A DNA stretch of 64,000 nucleotides from Enterococcus sp. 5H (GTDB taxonomy: Bacteria; Bacillota; Bacilli; Lactobacillales; Enterococcaceae). The notes below the pieces were generated by a model. The model worked only from the letters and a program-made list of their open reading frames with translations, searched no databases and had not been told where the DNA came from. Of the stretch, positions 22,003 to 32,262 are shown piece after piece (position 1 is the first letter of the stretch; every line of letters begins with the position of its first letter). The stretch is from positions 124,001 to 188,000 of the forward strand of contig NZ_AMDP01000061.1 in assembly GCF_028128615.1 (NCBI RefSeq), in the 5' to 3' direction. The translations under genes and the position numbers were made by a program.

Positions 22003-22050
22003 TGTAATGTAAGGAAATGGAGTTTTTTTAACTTTATCCTTGTTAATGAC

Positions 22051-22080
22051 TTGTGTTTTAGTCTTTTTTTACTATATAAT
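22051..22080 (+). promoter_or_regulatory. Candidate glnPQ promoter
   Basis: TTGTGT and TATAAT with an 18-base spacer lie about 30 bases before the glnP start. Confidence 0.5.
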
Positions 22081-22109
22081 TATCCAATATGCAAAATAGG
22101 AGGTATTTT

Positions 22110-24272
22110 ATGAAAAGGAAACACTTTTTACTTTCATTCATGGTAATGATAGCAAGTCTACTGACATTTACTCTTGGGCATTCTGCTCAGGCTGAGGAAA
22201 AAACATATACTATAGGTACAGATTTGACTTTTGCCCCGTTTGAATTTCAAGATTCTAAGGGAGAGTATGTTGGTATTGATATTGATTTACTGAATGCAAT
22301 TGCTGAAGATCAAGAATTCAAAGTTGATCTAAAACCACTAGGCTTTGACAGTGCCATCCAAGCGGTACAATCCAGTCAAGTCGATGGAATGATTGCTGGT
22401 ATGAGTATTACAGATGAACGTAAAAAATCATTTGACTTCTCCGAACCTTATTTCGACAGTGGTTTACAAATGGCGGTCAAAAAAGGCAATACTGACATTA
22501 AAAATTATGAAGACTTAAAAGGTAAAACAGTTGCTGCTAAAGTCGGAACTGAAAGTGCAACATTCTTAGAGAAAAATCAAGAGAAATATGGCTACACAAT
22601 CAAAAACTTTGATGATGCAACTGGTCTATATCAAGCGTTAGATAATGGCGAAACAGATGCTATTTTTGATGATTATCCCGTTCTTGGCTATGCAATCACG
22701 AATGGACAAAAACTTCAATTAGTTGGTGAAAAGGAAACTGGGAGTTCTTACGGTTTTGCTGTTAAAAAAGGACAAAATAAAGAATTACTAGAAAAATTCA
22801 ATGCTGGACTAAAAGAATTAAAATCTTCTGGAAAGTATGATGAAATTGTAAGTAAATATATTTCAACTGGAACTGAAGATGAACAAGAAACTAGCAGCGA
22901 CATGAAACAAATTCAACCGCTAAAAGATACTTACGTAATCGCTAGTGATTCAACTTTTGCACCTTTTGAATTCCAAAATTCTGATGGTGAGTATGTTGGT
23001 ATCGACGTAGATTTAGTGAAACGAATTGCTGAATTACAAAATTTTAATATTGAATTTAAATTTATTGGTTTTAGTTCTGCTGTTCAAGCTGTTGAATCTG
23101 GTCAAGCTGATGCTATGATTGCCGGAATGACTATCACCGATGAACGGGAAAAATCATTCGACTTCTCAACACCATATTTCAACAGTGGTATCCAAATTGC
23201 GGTCAAAAAAGGCAATGATAGTATTAAATCTTATGAAGATTTAGACGGCAAAAAAGTTGGCGCAAAAATCGGAACTGAAAGTGCTGATTTCCTAGAAGCT
23301 AATAAAGCTAAATACGGCTATTCGATCAAATATTTAGACACAACAGATGCTCTATATAGTGCTCTTGAAATTGGTGAAATTGATGCTATGATGGATGACT
23401 ATCCAGTTATCGGTTATGGAATCGCCCAAAACCAACCTTTAGAAACACCAATTCCTCGTGAAGAAGGCGGAAAATACGGTTTCGCTGTTAAAAAGGGTAA
23501 AAATCCTGAGTTAATTGAAATGTTTAATGAAGGTTTAGCAGAGTTAAAACGAACTGGTGAGTATGACGAAATTATTGGTAAATACATTAAAGATGGTTCT
23601 TCAACAGAAAATAAAGTAGATGAATCAACCTTGCTTGGTATGATCCAAAATAACTGGAAACGTTTATTGAGCGGTTTATGGATGACTATCCAATTAACCT
23701 TGATTTCATTTATTTTAGCGCTAATCGTCGGTGTTATTTTCGGACTATTTAGTGCCTCTCCGTCTAAAACGCTACGTGTAATTTCAACAATTTATGTAGA
23801 TATTATCCGTGGAATTCCATTGATGGTATTAGCATTCTTTATCTACTTTGGTTTACCTGGTGTTCTAGGCTTTAACATTCCAGTATTTCTTGCTGGAATT
23901 ATTACTTTAACTTTAAATGCTAGTGCGTATATTTCTGAAATTGTCCGTGGTGGTATTAATGCTGTGCCGGTTGGTCAAATGGAAGCCTCTCGCAGTTTAG
24001 GACTTTCTTATAATCGTACGATGCAAAAAATCATTTTACCACAAGCAATCAAAATCATGATCCCATCTTTTGTTAACCAATTCGTTATCTCTTTGAAAGA
24101 TACAACAATTCTTTCAGCAATTGGGTTAATCGAATTACTCCAAACAGGAAAAATTATTGTAGCTAGAAACTTGCAAAGCACGATGGTCTATTTTGTCATT
24201 GCAATGATGTATTTAATCTTAATCACAGCCTTAACAAAATTAGCTAAAGTCTTGGAAAAGAGGGTGAAATAA
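22110..24272 (+). CDS. glnP: Glutamine/glutamate ABC transporter, two binding domains fused to permease
   Basis: The protein has 720 residues from ATG 22110 (ribosome site AGGAGG; the frame is open 7 codons more). The order is a signal peptide (cleavage after AQA), binding domain 1 (about 32-255), binding domain 2 (about 275-500), then a permease domain of the His/Glu/Gln family (about 515-720). The permease domain carries the EAA loop, visible as [23 protein letters not shown]. The two binding domains are clear paralogues (TFAPFEFQ, IAGMxITDER and DAxxDDYPVxGY blocks in each). GlnP of Lactococcus has this architecture and imports Gln, Glu and Asn. GlnQ follows two bases downstream. Confidence 0.93.
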   Translation: MKRKHFLLSFMVMIASLLTFTLGHSAQAEEKTYTIGTDLTFAPFEFQDSKGEYVGIDIDLLNAIAEDQEFKVDLKPLGFDSAIQAVQSSQVDGMIAGMSITDERKKSFDFSEPYFDSGLQMAVKKGNTDIKNYEDLKGKTVAAKVGTESATFLEKNQEKYGYTIKNFDDATGLYQALDNGETDAIFDDYPVLGYAITNGQKLQLVGEKETGSSYGFAVKKGQNKELLEKFNAGLKELKSSGKYDEIVSKYISTGTEDEQETSSDMKQIQPLKDTYVIASDSTFAPFEFQNSDGEYVGIDVDLVKRIAELQNFNIEFKFIGFSSAVQAVESGQADAMIAGMTITDEREKSFDFSTPYFNSGIQIAVKKGNDSIKSYEDLDGKKVGAKIGTESADFLEANKAKYGYSIKYLDTTDALYSALEIGEIDAMMDDYPVIGYGIAQNQPLETPIPREEGGKYGFAVKKGKNPELIEMFNEGLAELKRTGEYDEIIGKYIKDGSSTENKVDESTLLGMIQNNWKRLLSGLWMTIQLTLISFILALIVGVIFGLFSASPSKTLRVISTIYVDIIRGIPLMVLAFFIYFGLPGVLGFNIPVFLAGIITLTLNASAYISEIVRGGINAVPVGQMEASRSLGLSYNRTMQKIILPQAIKIMIPSFVNQFVISLKDTTILSAIGLIELLQTGKIIVARNLQSTMVYFVIAMMYLILITALTKLAKVLEKRVK

Positions 24273-24273
24273 T

Positions 24274-25011
24274 ATGGCTGAAAAAATTCTAGTAGAACAC
24301 TTAGTAAAAAAATATGGTGATAATACCGTTTTAAATGATATTAATGTATCCATTCAAGAAGGTGATGTTGTCTGTGTTATTGGGCCTTCCGGTTCAGGTA
24401 AGAGTACTTTTCTTCGCTGCTTAAATCAACTTGAAGAAGCGACTAGCGGTGATATTATTATCGACGGTGCCAATTTAACAGATAAAAACACCAATATTAA
24501 TAAGGTTCGTCAACACATCGGTATGGTGTTCCAACATTTTAACTTATTTCCACATTTATCAATTATGGAAAATATTACTCTAGCACCAACTGATCTAGGA
24601 CGCCTTTCTAAGAAAGATGCTGAGGAAAAAGCAATCAAGCTTTTAGATACTGTTGGTTTAGCTGATAAAAAAGACAGCTACCCTGAATCATTATCCGGTG
24701 GTCAAAAACAACGTGTCGCAATCGCCAGAGCCTTAGCGATGAATCCAGATATTATGTTATTCGACGAGCCAACTTCTGCCCTTGATCCTGAAATGGTCGG
24801 CGATGTTTTAAATGTTATGAAAAAACTAGCTAAACAAGGAATGACCATGGTCATCGTAACGCATGAAATGGGTTTTGCTAAAGAAGTTGCCAATCGCGTA
24901 ATGTTTATCGATGGCGGGAATTTCTTAGAAGACGGTACGCCTGAACAAATTTTCCAGAATCCGCAAAATGAACGTACAAAAGATTTCTTGGATAAAGTTC
25001 TAAATATCTAA
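24274..25011 (+). CDS. glnQ: Glutamine ABC transporter ATP-binding protein
   Basis: This is the 245-residue ABC ATPase partner of the GlnP fusion. It has Walker [10 protein letters not shown], a Q-loop, the signature LSGGQKQR and Walker [13 protein letters not shown], and the H-loop (VTHEMGF). It starts one base after the glnP stop, so expression is coupled. Confidence 0.95.
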   Translation: MAEKILVEHLVKKYGDNTVLNDINVSIQEGDVVCVIGPSGSGKSTFLRCLNQLEEATSGDIIIDGANLTDKNTNINKVRQHIGMVFQHFNLFPHLSIMENITLAPTDLGRLSKKDAEEKAIKLLDTVGLADKKDSYPESLSGGQKQRVAIARALAMNPDIMLFDEPTSALDPEMVGDVLNVMKKLAKQGMTMVIVTHEMGFAKEVANRVMFIDGGNFLEDGTPEQIFQNPQNERTKDFLDKVLNI

Positions 25012-25017
25012 TTACGT

Positions 25018-25092
25018 CAAAAGAGTAGCTGACTAATTTTCCGCTTAAACTATTGTTTTTGAGTGGCAAGATTTAGTCTGCTGCTCTTTTTA
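25018..25092 (+). terminator. glnPQ terminator
   Basis: AAAGAGTAGC pairs imperfectly with GCTGCTCTTT, and ACTAA with TTAGT inside. TTTTTATTTT follows. Confidence 0.7.
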
Positions 25093-25370
25093 TTTTCTGC
25101 AATGGCTAATAATAATTTTTTATAGAACCACTTAATATTATACTAGTCGTTCCTCAAAAATAGATTTTTATGTTCATAACCTATTTTTTCAATAACAGCG
25201 GCTTTCATTCAAGAAATTCAGTAATCTTATAACTTCCACAAAGTAACATAATTTAAAAAAATGAAATAATGGTGAAAATTATATTTATATAGTAAATTAT
25301 AGTATAATTTTCCTAAAGAAAAGCAACTGTCAATTACTGACCTTTAGCTCTTAATTTAGGAGGACATATT

Positions 25371-26150
25371 ATGCCTGACTTAACAAATAATAGCTCTATC
25401 AGCGACGATAATACTACAGATTTGAAAATACGTGTACTTATTTTATACGGTAAACTTATGTTGGAGAGTAACTATGATGTGTCAAGTATTCGAACAAACC
25501 TAGCACAAATGATTGTATTTATGAAAATCGATTTTTTTTCTTTTTATATTACACCGATGAACCTTATGTTAATTAATCAGAAAACGAATGATGTTAAAAT
25601 GTTAAGTATACGGAGTTATTCATATAATTTTGAAAAGATGGGACATATCAAAATAAATATAGATAACTATTTAACTAAAGACATTACGCTTGAACAACTT
25701 TATAAAGAACTTAAGAAAATAGACAAACTTAATTATGCATTTTCAATACCGATTCAAGTCTTGGGAGCTGGTATAATTTGCGGTTCTATGTTTATTTTAA
25801 TTAATAAATTTTCTTTTTCTGCTATTTTGGCCTTTCTTCTAGGAGTAATAGGTTATTTTTGTTACATCCTTTTAGAAAAATATATAAACATTAAGATTTT
25901 TTCTGTTTTTTTGTATTCAACTATCGTTTCTGTATTAGCTGTGCTTTTGGCTAAAAATAATATTGCTGAGGATTCTTTTTCTTTGATTCTCAGTTGTATG
26001 ATGCCGCTTTTACCTGGTGCTACTTTAGTAAATGCTATTAGAAACAGTATTGGCGGAGATTATCTTTCTGGACTGGCACTTGCATCTGAAGCATTGAATA
26101 CTGCATTAATGCTGGGACTACCAGTTGCTTTTATTTTATCTAATTTTTAA
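25371..26150 (+). CDS. Threonine/serine exporter, ThrE N-terminal-type subunit
   Basis: The 259-residue protein has a soluble N-terminal region (YDVSSIRTNLAQMIVFM; the family's hallmark is a short conserved stretch before the first helix) and about five hydrophobic segments. The ending PLLPGATLVNAIRNSIGGDYLSGLA matches the ThrE (DUF1212) signature. These proteins export threonine/serine or related small molecules. The ribosome site is TAGGAGG. The companion subunit begins 14 bases downstream. Confidence 0.82.
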   Translation: MPDLTNNSSISDDNTTDLKIRVLILYGKLMLESNYDVSSIRTNLAQMIVFMKIDFFSFYITPMNLMLINQKTNDVKMLSIRSYSYNFEKMGHIKINIDNYLTKDITLEQLYKELKKIDKLNYAFSIPIQVLGAGIICGSMFILINKFSFSAILAFLLGVIGYFCYILLEKYINIKIFSVFLYSTIVSVLAVLLAKNNIAEDSFSLILSCMMPLLPGATLVNAIRNSIGGDYLSGLALASEALNTALMLGLPVAFILSNF

Positions 26151-26164
26151 CAAGGGGTGTTAAC

Positions 26165-26602
26165 ATGATTACAAGAATCGTTTTTAGTTTTTTAGTTAGT
26201 GGTAGCACGTCTATTTTAAACAATGTCCAGAAAAAATACTTTTTTCTTTGCGGGATTTCAGGAGTAATTTCAGGCCTATCGTACGATTATCTCGTCCTGC
26301 ATAATAACGCTACTATTTCATCTTTAATTGCTTGTATTATTTTGTCAATTTGCAGTCAATTTTTTGAGCAACTAACCAAAACTCCAAGTTTAGTATTTAC
26401 TGTCTCTGGTATTATGCCGATTGTCCCAGGTAGCTTATTGTTCAAAGCATTTAATTCTTTAGCAACCAATGACTACAGTCAGGCTGCCAATTTCGGAACC
26501 CAAGCTATTCTAGTTGGTTTTTCGATTGCTATTGGTTTCTTTATAAATGAAGTATTTTCATCTGTATTGCTTAATTTAAAAAAAATGGTCAAAAAAATCT
26601 GA
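26165..26602 (+). CDS. Threonine/serine exporter, ThrE C-terminal-type subunit (DUF3815)
   Basis: The 145-residue protein is nearly all hydrophobic, about four helices, with the family block VSGIMPIVPGSLLFKAFNSL. In single-chain ThrE the two halves are fused; here they are separate genes in one operon. Ribosome site AAGGGG. Confidence 0.82.
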   Translation: MITRIVFSFLVSGSTSILNNVQKKYFFLCGISGVISGLSYDYLVLHNNATISSLIACIILSICSQFFEQLTKTPSLVFTVSGIMPIVPGSLLFKAFNSLATNDYSQAANFGTQAILVGFSIAIGFFINEVFSSVLLNLKKMVKKI

Positions 26603-26736
26603 TTCTACAATTAGGATCAAAATTTGGCTGTCACTTAAATAAGAATTATTAATAGCTGTTTCACTTTCTAATAAATAGAACAAATATCTAAAATTAGTTT
26701 ATAGAAATCCAGGTTTACTTAATAGTTCTGAATATA

Positions 26737-26785
26737 AACTAGAACCCCCACAATGCATAAAGCGCATTGTGGGGGTTCTAGTTTA
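26737..26785. terminator. Bidirectional terminator between convergent genes
   Basis: A near-perfect palindrome (arms AAACTAGAACCCCCACAATG and its complement) has T-rich flanks on both strands. It serves the exporter pair on the plus strand and the hydrolase gene at 26833 on the minus strand. Confidence 0.85.
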
Positions 26786-26832
26786 ATTGTTCAAACCTAA
26801 ACGACTTTTAACTTCTATTAATTTAGTTGTTT

Positions 26833-27837
26833 TTAAAGAGCTAATTGAATTTCTTCATAAGAAATGCTATCCAAATTATTTTCTAAGGTTTTCGTTGTAA
26901 TCGCTAGACCTTTGCCAGTTTGTACGAAAACTTGGCGTTTGCTAATATCATAGCCAGACCAGTATCTTGTATAATCAGACACATTTGTATTTTTTTCATT
27001 TCGCTCTAATCCTTTAGGTATGAAAACTGTTCTAAAAGCGGAGTATAATTCATTTATTCCTTCTTCTTTTTCGAATGGTTCTAAAGCATTTGATAGACAA
27101 AATGCTCTAACAAAACGAGAAGGTGATGTATAATCGCCAGGAATTCCAAACATTCCATATCCAGTTCCGCCTTCAATTGGATCAATTTCAATTCCATTTG
27201 GCAAAGTTCTGCTATCAGAAATATTTACATTTTGCATTCCAATGTAATTTCTAATATTGACTTGGTGATAGTCATATCTAGGACTGTTCGTCATAACATT
27301 CATATGCTCAAAACTAACAAACTTACCGTCTTCTGTTGTTTCTAAAACAATTGCATCACCTGATTCATCAATGAAAGAAAAATGTAGTGGGAAATGAAAT
27401 TCAGTACCACCATATTTGTAGCTTTGATTTAATAGCATAAAGTTCTCTACTTGTTCTCTGATTTCAGAAACTGTCTTAAAGTTAGTCAAAATAAACGTAA
27501 CGAATTCTTCAGCAATAAACGGTGTTTTCCCTGCTGCATCAATCGCTGCTTTTTCTGCCCATCCGCATTCAGTAAGAACTTGAGTGTCTCCAGCTAAACC
27601 ATGTTCGTTAATCCCGTCGAATAAGACAGGAGACTCTTTGATCCCAACGCCAACTACAGAATATTTACTTTTCCAAGAATTTAACTGACTTTCAATTTCT
27701 ACATTGGCAGGGATTGACGTAATGACACAGGGTAAATAAAAACCAGATTTATCCGCAAATAACGGGATATCTAAATCCATTGTTCTTCCCCAAAATAGTT
27801 CGCCACTTGTTGCTTTAATTTTTATACTTGTACACAT
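26833..27837 (-). CDS. Choloylglycine hydrolase family (bile salt hydrolase / penicillin V acylase type)
   Basis: This is an Ntn-hydrolase that cleaves linear amides. Starting at ATG 27837 (ribosome site GAGGTG, 6-base spacing) puts Cys at position 2, the nucleophile exposed when Met is removed. The frame is open three codons further, but that would bury the Cys. Conserved family elements are GRTMDLD, the Asn/Pro in MTNSPRYDYH and the Arg in SPSRFVRAF. At 334 residues the length fits. Whether bile salts, penicillin V or acyl-homoserine lactones are the substrate cannot be read from the sequence. It is monocistronic. Confidence 0.85.
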   Translation of the reverse strand: MCTSIKIKATSGELFWGRTMDLDIPLFADKSGFYLPCVITSIPANVEIESQLNSWKSKYSVVGVGIKESPVLFDGINEHGLAGDTQVLTECGWAEKAAIDAAGKTPFIAEEFVTFILTNFKTVSEIREQVENFMLLNQSYKYGGTEFHFPLHFSFIDESGDAIVLETTEDGKFVSFEHMNVMTNSPRYDYHQVNIRNYIGMQNVNISDSRTLPNGIEIDPIEGGTGYGMFGIPGDYTSPSRFVRAFCLSNALEPFEKEEGINELYSAFRTVFIPKGLERNEKNTNVSDYTRYWSGYDISKRQVFVQTGKGLAITTKTLENNLDSISYEEIQLAL

Positions 27838-28388
27838 TCTAAACACCTCATATTATTTTTATTTTACCAATATAATAATTTCACTGCATTTCCTGTTTTC
27901 TAGCAGATAACTATTTATGGTGATTTCCGTTTGTTAAAATTTTTGTTTCTGAACTATACTTCGTTTGCCTCAATAGAAATTTTTTCAACATCATCATTTT
28001 TCAAATAACCATCCCGCTCCTTTTTAATAAATATTTTTTTAGTCCTTACTTGTATACACTTATTATACATAGGGAAAAGTTTTATAAATTTGTTTTTATG
28101 TCTGAACATGCGACATTTTTATGAATATCACTCACTATCTATTAAAAACAAGATACTTACTTTTAGTCACTAGCCTAATTTAGACTTACAATCTAACGAC
28201 TTAATGCTTCTCTACCAAAACATTTCATTATAGAAAATCCATGTATCTTTGGTAATAAAAAAATTGTTTCTTTTGATGACAGTACTATCTAACTATCTGA
28301 AATATAACCCGAAAAAAATACTAAAATTAGAGAGTAGGCTCACCAAAGGGCAAGTTTTCTCTTTAATCTTAGTATTTCATTTATCTAT
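27838..28388. other. Intergenic stretch without recognised gene
   Basis: These 550 AT-rich bases lie between two minus-strand genes. They must hold the hydrolase promoter and the end of the trhO transcript. A 74-codon plus-strand frame at 28249 has no ribosome site and runs into trhO, so I do not accept it. Confidence 0.4.
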
Positions 28389-29348
28389 TTACTGCGCTTG
28401 GGAAAGTGTTTCACCTAAGGCAGCTAAACGTTCTAGTACATCTTGTTTGCTTAATTTATTTTTAATAACATAGCGATTCGCTGGGTGTTTACGGCATTCT
28501 TCTGAGCAACCGCCAAGATGTTTCGCTTCATTTTCTTCTGAAGTTAATATTTGTCGATTACAGAATGGGTTTGAGCAATTTACATAACGTTCACAAGGCG
28601 TACCGTCAAACCAATCTTTACCAATCACTTTTTTATCTACATGATTGATTTCAACACTTAGACGTTCATCAAATACATACATCTTACCATCCCATAGCTC
28701 ACCTCGAACTTCCGGGTCTTTACCATAGACTGCAATTCCACCATGTAATTGGGCCACATCTTCGAAACCTTCTTTGATTAGCCAGCCAGAAAATTTCTCG
28801 CAGCGAATGCCGCCTGTACAATAAGTTACTACTTTTTTATCCATAAATTGCTCTTTGTTCTCTCTGATCCATTGTGGCAATTCTCTAAAATTGCGGATAT
28901 CAGGACGAACAGCGCCTCTAAAATGACCTAGATCGTATTCATAATCATTTCTAGCATCTATTACAACGGTATCTTCATCAAGTAATGCTTCTTTAAATTC
29001 TGTCGGTTCTAAATATTTCCCTGTTGTTTCAAGCGGATTAACATCTTCTTCTAAATTCAATGAAACTAATTCTTTTCTTGGGCGAACAAACATTTTATGG
29101 AAAGCATTTTCTTCAACTTCATCAATTTTGAAGTAAGTATCTTTAAAACGTTCGTCAGCTAACATTGCTTCCATATATTTATTCGTATCTTCAATTGTTC
29201 CCGATAGTGTTCCATTAATTCCCTCAGTTGCAACTAAAATTCTGCCTTTTAAATTTAGAGAATTACAAAAAGCTAAGTGATCCTTTGCAAATTCTTCTGG
29301 GTTTTCAATCGTTGTATATTTATAATAAAGTAATACGCGATAGTCCAT
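28389..29348 (-). CDS. trhO: tRNA uridine(34) hydroxylase, rhodanese domain (YceA/TrhO)
   Basis: The protein has 319 residues from ATG 29348, where GGGAGAAAG sits at good spacing (the frame extends 15 codons upstream). It has an N-terminal acylphosphatase-like domain, a rhodanese domain with the loop [13 protein letters not shown], and a C-terminal Cys-rich region ([20 protein letters not shown]) that may bind zinc. The family makes 5-hydroxyuridine at the tRNA wobble position. Confidence 0.93.
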   Translation of the reverse strand: MDYRVLLYYKYTTIENPEEFAKDHLAFCNSLNLKGRILVATEGINGTLSGTIEDTNKYMEAMLADERFKDTYFKIDEVEENAFHKMFVRPRKELVSLNLEEDVNPLETTGKYLEPTEFKEALLDEDTVVIDARNDYEYDLGHFRGAVRPDIRNFRELPQWIRENKEQFMDKKVVTYCTGGIRCEKFSGWLIKEGFEDVAQLHGGIAVYGKDPEVRGELWDGKMYVFDERLSVEINHVDKKVIGKDWFDGTPCERYVNCSNPFCNRQILTSEENEAKHLGGCSEECRKHPANRYVIKNKLSKQDVLERLAALGETLSQAQ

Positions 29349-29509
29349 TTTATCTTTCTCCCTTTTCTTTAGACTGTAGTTATAAAAAATCAAACAAGCT
29401 TTAATTTCTAATCATACGTTTAAAGTATATAAAAAATTAAATGAGAAAAGCGAACTATTTGCTTGTGGAATGCTGAGCATAAGCATAGCATTCTTTCAAC
29501 TTTTTTTAA

Positions 29510-29551
29510 TAAAAAATCGATCAAGCTCTTCCTAAGAAAAACTCAATCGAT
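29510..29551 (-). terminator. Intrinsic terminator
   Basis: On the minus strand an ATCGAT-containing arm pairs with its complement (G-U tolerated), followed by TTTTTT, directly after the VOC gene stop. Confidence 0.6.
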
Positions 29552-29561
29552 CCATACTTGA

Positions 29562-29933
29562 CTATTGACCTGAAACGGCAAAATAGTTTTCATCATTATC
29601 AGCAAAATTGAAGACTAAGCCTGTTGGTAATTGTACTAATTCACCTACACCTACACCAGCATCTTTCATTGTTTGATAAAGTTTCATAACATCATCAGTG
29701 AAAAACATCAATGACGGAGTATTACCTGCCACTTCCGGTGAATGCTGTTGAATAAATTCTAAATCGTATAAAACAATTTGGGTATCCGCATCCTCATTCG
29801 GAGCAATTTCAACTACTAGTGTTCCGTCTACTGCATCTCTTTGCTTCTCAATAAAGCCAATCTTTTGCCAAAACTGACTCGATTCTTCAACGTTTGTAAC
29901 GTAAAGCATAATTTTAATTTGATTTATAAACAT
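29562..29933 (-). CDS. VOC family (glyoxalase/bleomycin-resistance fold) protein
   Basis: The 123-residue protein has paired beta-alpha-beta-beta-beta modules: IKIMLYVTNVEESSQFWQKIGF at the N-terminus and a second half with SLMFFTDDVMKLYQTMKDAGV. Metal-binding acidic residues typical of active glyoxalases are not obvious, so the activity is undefined. Confidence 0.8.
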   Translation of the reverse strand: MFINQIKIMLYVTNVEESSQFWQKIGFIEKQRDAVDGTLVVEIAPNEDADTQIVLYDLEFIQQHSPEVAGNTPSLMFFTDDVMKLYQTMKDAGVGVGELVQLPTGLVFNFADNDENYFAVSGQ

Positions 29934-30039
29934 TTACCCACACTTCTTTCTCTAACTTTTAGTTGTCTATCTACTGTTCTATCATAGCCTATAACTTCTA
30001 TAAAAAAAATACTTTTGCTTTAAAAACTATCTGTAAAAA

Positions 30040-30086
30040 GACAAAAAGAAAAGCAAGGAAAGACCACTTCTGATCTCACCTTACTT
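30040..30086 (-). terminator. tcyP terminator
   Basis: AAGTAAGG and CCTTGCTT pair (one G-U) with GATCA/TGGTC inside. TTTTCTTTTT follows. Confidence 0.65.
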
Positions 30087-30126
30087 TTTATTATAATTCT
30101 CTTGGGGAAGAGAAGTGAATCACTCA

Positions 30127-31518
30127 TTAAGCATTTTCTTCAATAACGAGATTACTATCATTTAATACATCACGATCTAATTCATTGATACGAGCGCTTG
30201 TTACGATTCCTGCAAGCATACTATCACTTACGTTAACTGCTGTTCTAGCCATATCAATTAATGGTTCCACTGAAATAACCAAACCAACAATCGCAACAGG
30301 TAAGTTCATCGCACCTAAAACGATCAGTGAAGCAAAAGTTGCACCGCCGCCGACACCAGCAACACCAAATGAGCTGATCGTCACAATCGCAACTAACATC
30401 AAAATGAATTCTAAACTGAAAACATTAATTCCAACTGATGGCGCTACAATCGTTGCCAACATTGCAGGATAAACCCCTGCACAGCCATTTTGGCCAATTG
30501 ATAAACCAAAACTTGCTGCAAAATTTGCTGTGGCATCATCTACGCCTAAAGCTTTTGTTTGTGTTTCAATATTTAAAGGTAAAGCTCCTGCACTTGATCT
30601 AGAAGTAAAAGCAAAGCTTAAAACTGGAAATGATTTTTTCAAATAATTCACAGGATTTACTTTAACTGCCATTAAAATAATAAGATGGACTAAGAAAACT
30701 AGAATCAAAGCTGTATACGAAGCTAATACGAATTTCCCTAAATTAAGAATCGCATCAAAATCACTTGTCGCAACAACATTTGTCATCAACGCTAAAACGC
30801 CATAAGGGGTTAAACGCAAGACCAATGTTACAATACGCATTGTGATTTTGTATAAGCTATCAATCAGATTAGCAAAAAACTCGCCTTCTTTTGGTGCTTT
30901 TCTCTTCACACCTAAATATGCAATCCCAACAAATGCGGCAAAAATTACCACACCAATTGTGCTTGTTGCACGAGTTCCTGCGAAATCAGCAAAAACATTT
31001 TTTGGAATAAAAGCAACAATTTGTTGAGGAATAGATAGATTTTCAACGGTTTCCTGTCTAGTCGCAAGTTCTGCAATTCTTGCTGTTTCCGCTGTTCCTT
31101 CAGTAAATTTTGCACCTTGTAATCCAAATAACATGGTTGTGCCAATTCCAATCAACGCAGCAATCGCTGTTGTACCTAATAATGTTGCTAGTACGCTAAA
31201 GCTGATTTTTCCGAGTTGTTTGGTTTCTTTCATTTTAGTAAATGCTGCGACGATCGAAACAAATACTAAGGGGATTACGAGCATTTGTAAAAACGCTACA
31301 TAACCATTACCTACAATACCGATCCATTCCATTGCTTGTGTTGTAACTTCATCTTGGGTACCAAATGCAAATTGAATAATTGCGCCTAATACAATACCCA
31401 CACCTAAAGCTGCAAAAACACGTGTTGAGAATTTCAAGTGTTTTTTCTGCATACGGTAAAAGACGTATAACACAGCGACAAAGGCAAGGACCACTAATAC
31501 AGTGATGAGTGTTGTCAT
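30127..31518 (-). CDS. tcyP: L-cystine:cation symporter (DAACS family)
   Basis: The 463-residue membrane protein of the dicarboxylate/amino acid:cation symporter family has the re-entrant loop block SFAFTSRSSAGALPLNIE and a later Gly-rich stretch (FGVAGVGGGATFASLIV). The overall layout and the N-terminal helix followed by YRMQKKHLKFSTRVFAALG match TcyP, which takes up cystine. Ribosome site GGAGGG. It is monocistronic. Confidence 0.87.
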   Translation of the reverse strand: MTTLITVLVVLAFVAVLYVFYRMQKKHLKFSTRVFAALGVGIVLGAIIQFAFGTQDEVTTQAMEWIGIVGNGYVAFLQMLVIPLVFVSIVAAFTKMKETKQLGKISFSVLATLLGTTAIAALIGIGTTMLFGLQGAKFTEGTAETARIAELATRQETVENLSIPQQIVAFIPKNVFADFAGTRATSTIGVVIFAAFVGIAYLGVKRKAPKEGEFFANLIDSLYKITMRIVTLVLRLTPYGVLALMTNVVATSDFDAILNLGKFVLASYTALILVFLVHLIILMAVKVNPVNYLKKSFPVLSFAFTSRSSAGALPLNIETQTKALGVDDATANFAASFGLSIGQNGCAGVYPAMLATIVAPSVGINVFSLEFILMLVAIVTISSFGVAGVGGGATFASLIVLGAMNLPVAIVGLVISVEPLIDMARTAVNVSDSMLAGIVTSARINELDRDVLNDSNLVIEENA

Positions 31519-31689
31519 TTTTTTCCCTCCTATATTCTATTTAAATGACAAGTACATCAAAGGAAGTAAAGGTTCCCGGGAATCATTCTTCAATCATTCC
31601 CCTAAAAATAGCTAAAACTATTTTCAGTGATAGACCTATTGTAACTGATTTAAACAGTGAAGAGCTATTTATTTGTTTGACTCATGATA

Positions 31690-31728
31690 AAAAGAAAAGC
31701 CTGTGATAGCTGAAAACTATCACAAGCT
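31690..31728 (-). terminator. Intrinsic terminator
   Basis: AGCTTGTGATAG and CTATCACAGGCT pair (12 bp with G-U), followed by TTTTCTTTTT. Confidence 0.8.
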
Positions 31729-31754
31729 TTTTGATTTAACTTAGAACTTTTGCT

Positions 31755-32141
31755 TTAAGCTTCAGTAGATTGAAAGTTCAACTGAATACCAGGTTTATCC
31801 AATGCAATTTCTGTAACTTCATAAGCCATACGTTGAACAATATTAAACAATGGTTTAACTAGTTCATCGACTTCTTCTTGGCTGATATCTTCTTGCTTTT
31901 CAATCTTGTGATTAATAATATGATTAATTTGGCTAACAGATCCAGTCAATACATATTCTTCAAAAACCAAACGAAACTCTAAACGAGCTGCAATGATTGA
32001 ATTTTCTTTTGGATAGTTTTCATCATTTGATTGAATTGGTGAAAAACCAACTCGAAGGTCTGTTTCCACCTCTTCCATATCTGGTGTACGCATATCGTAA
32101 TGAAAAGCCTCTACGACTTCTTGTTGACGTTTTAATTCCAT
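31755..32141 (-). CDS. DUF1149 family protein
   Basis: The protein has 128 residues from ATG 32141 (AAGGAG, 10-base spacing); the frame is open 14 codons upstream. It starts MELKRQQEVVEAFHYDMR, has a beta-rich middle (ARLEFRLVFEEYVLTGSVSQINHIIN) and matches DUF1149, a family of lactic acid bacteria without known function. It has its own terminator. Confidence 0.8.
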   Translation of the reverse strand: MELKRQQEVVEAFHYDMRTPDMEEVETDLRVGFSPIQSNDENYPKENSIIAARLEFRLVFEEYVLTGSVSQINHIINHKIEKQEDISQEEVDELVKPLFNIVQRMAYEVTEIALDKPGIQLNFQSTEA

Positions 32142-32262
32142 TTTTATAACACTCCTTTTTAGGTTAAAAAACTTAATTCCCAAGTAACTAGCAATAGCTG
32201 TTCTTTTTAATATTATAGCATATTTCTTTTTTTAACGAATACAATAAGAAAAGCTTTTTAAT

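Noticed and set aside
28249-28473. 74-codon plus-strand ORF
   Set aside because: It has no ribosome site, runs into the 3' end of trhO on the other strand and has no recognisable protein features.
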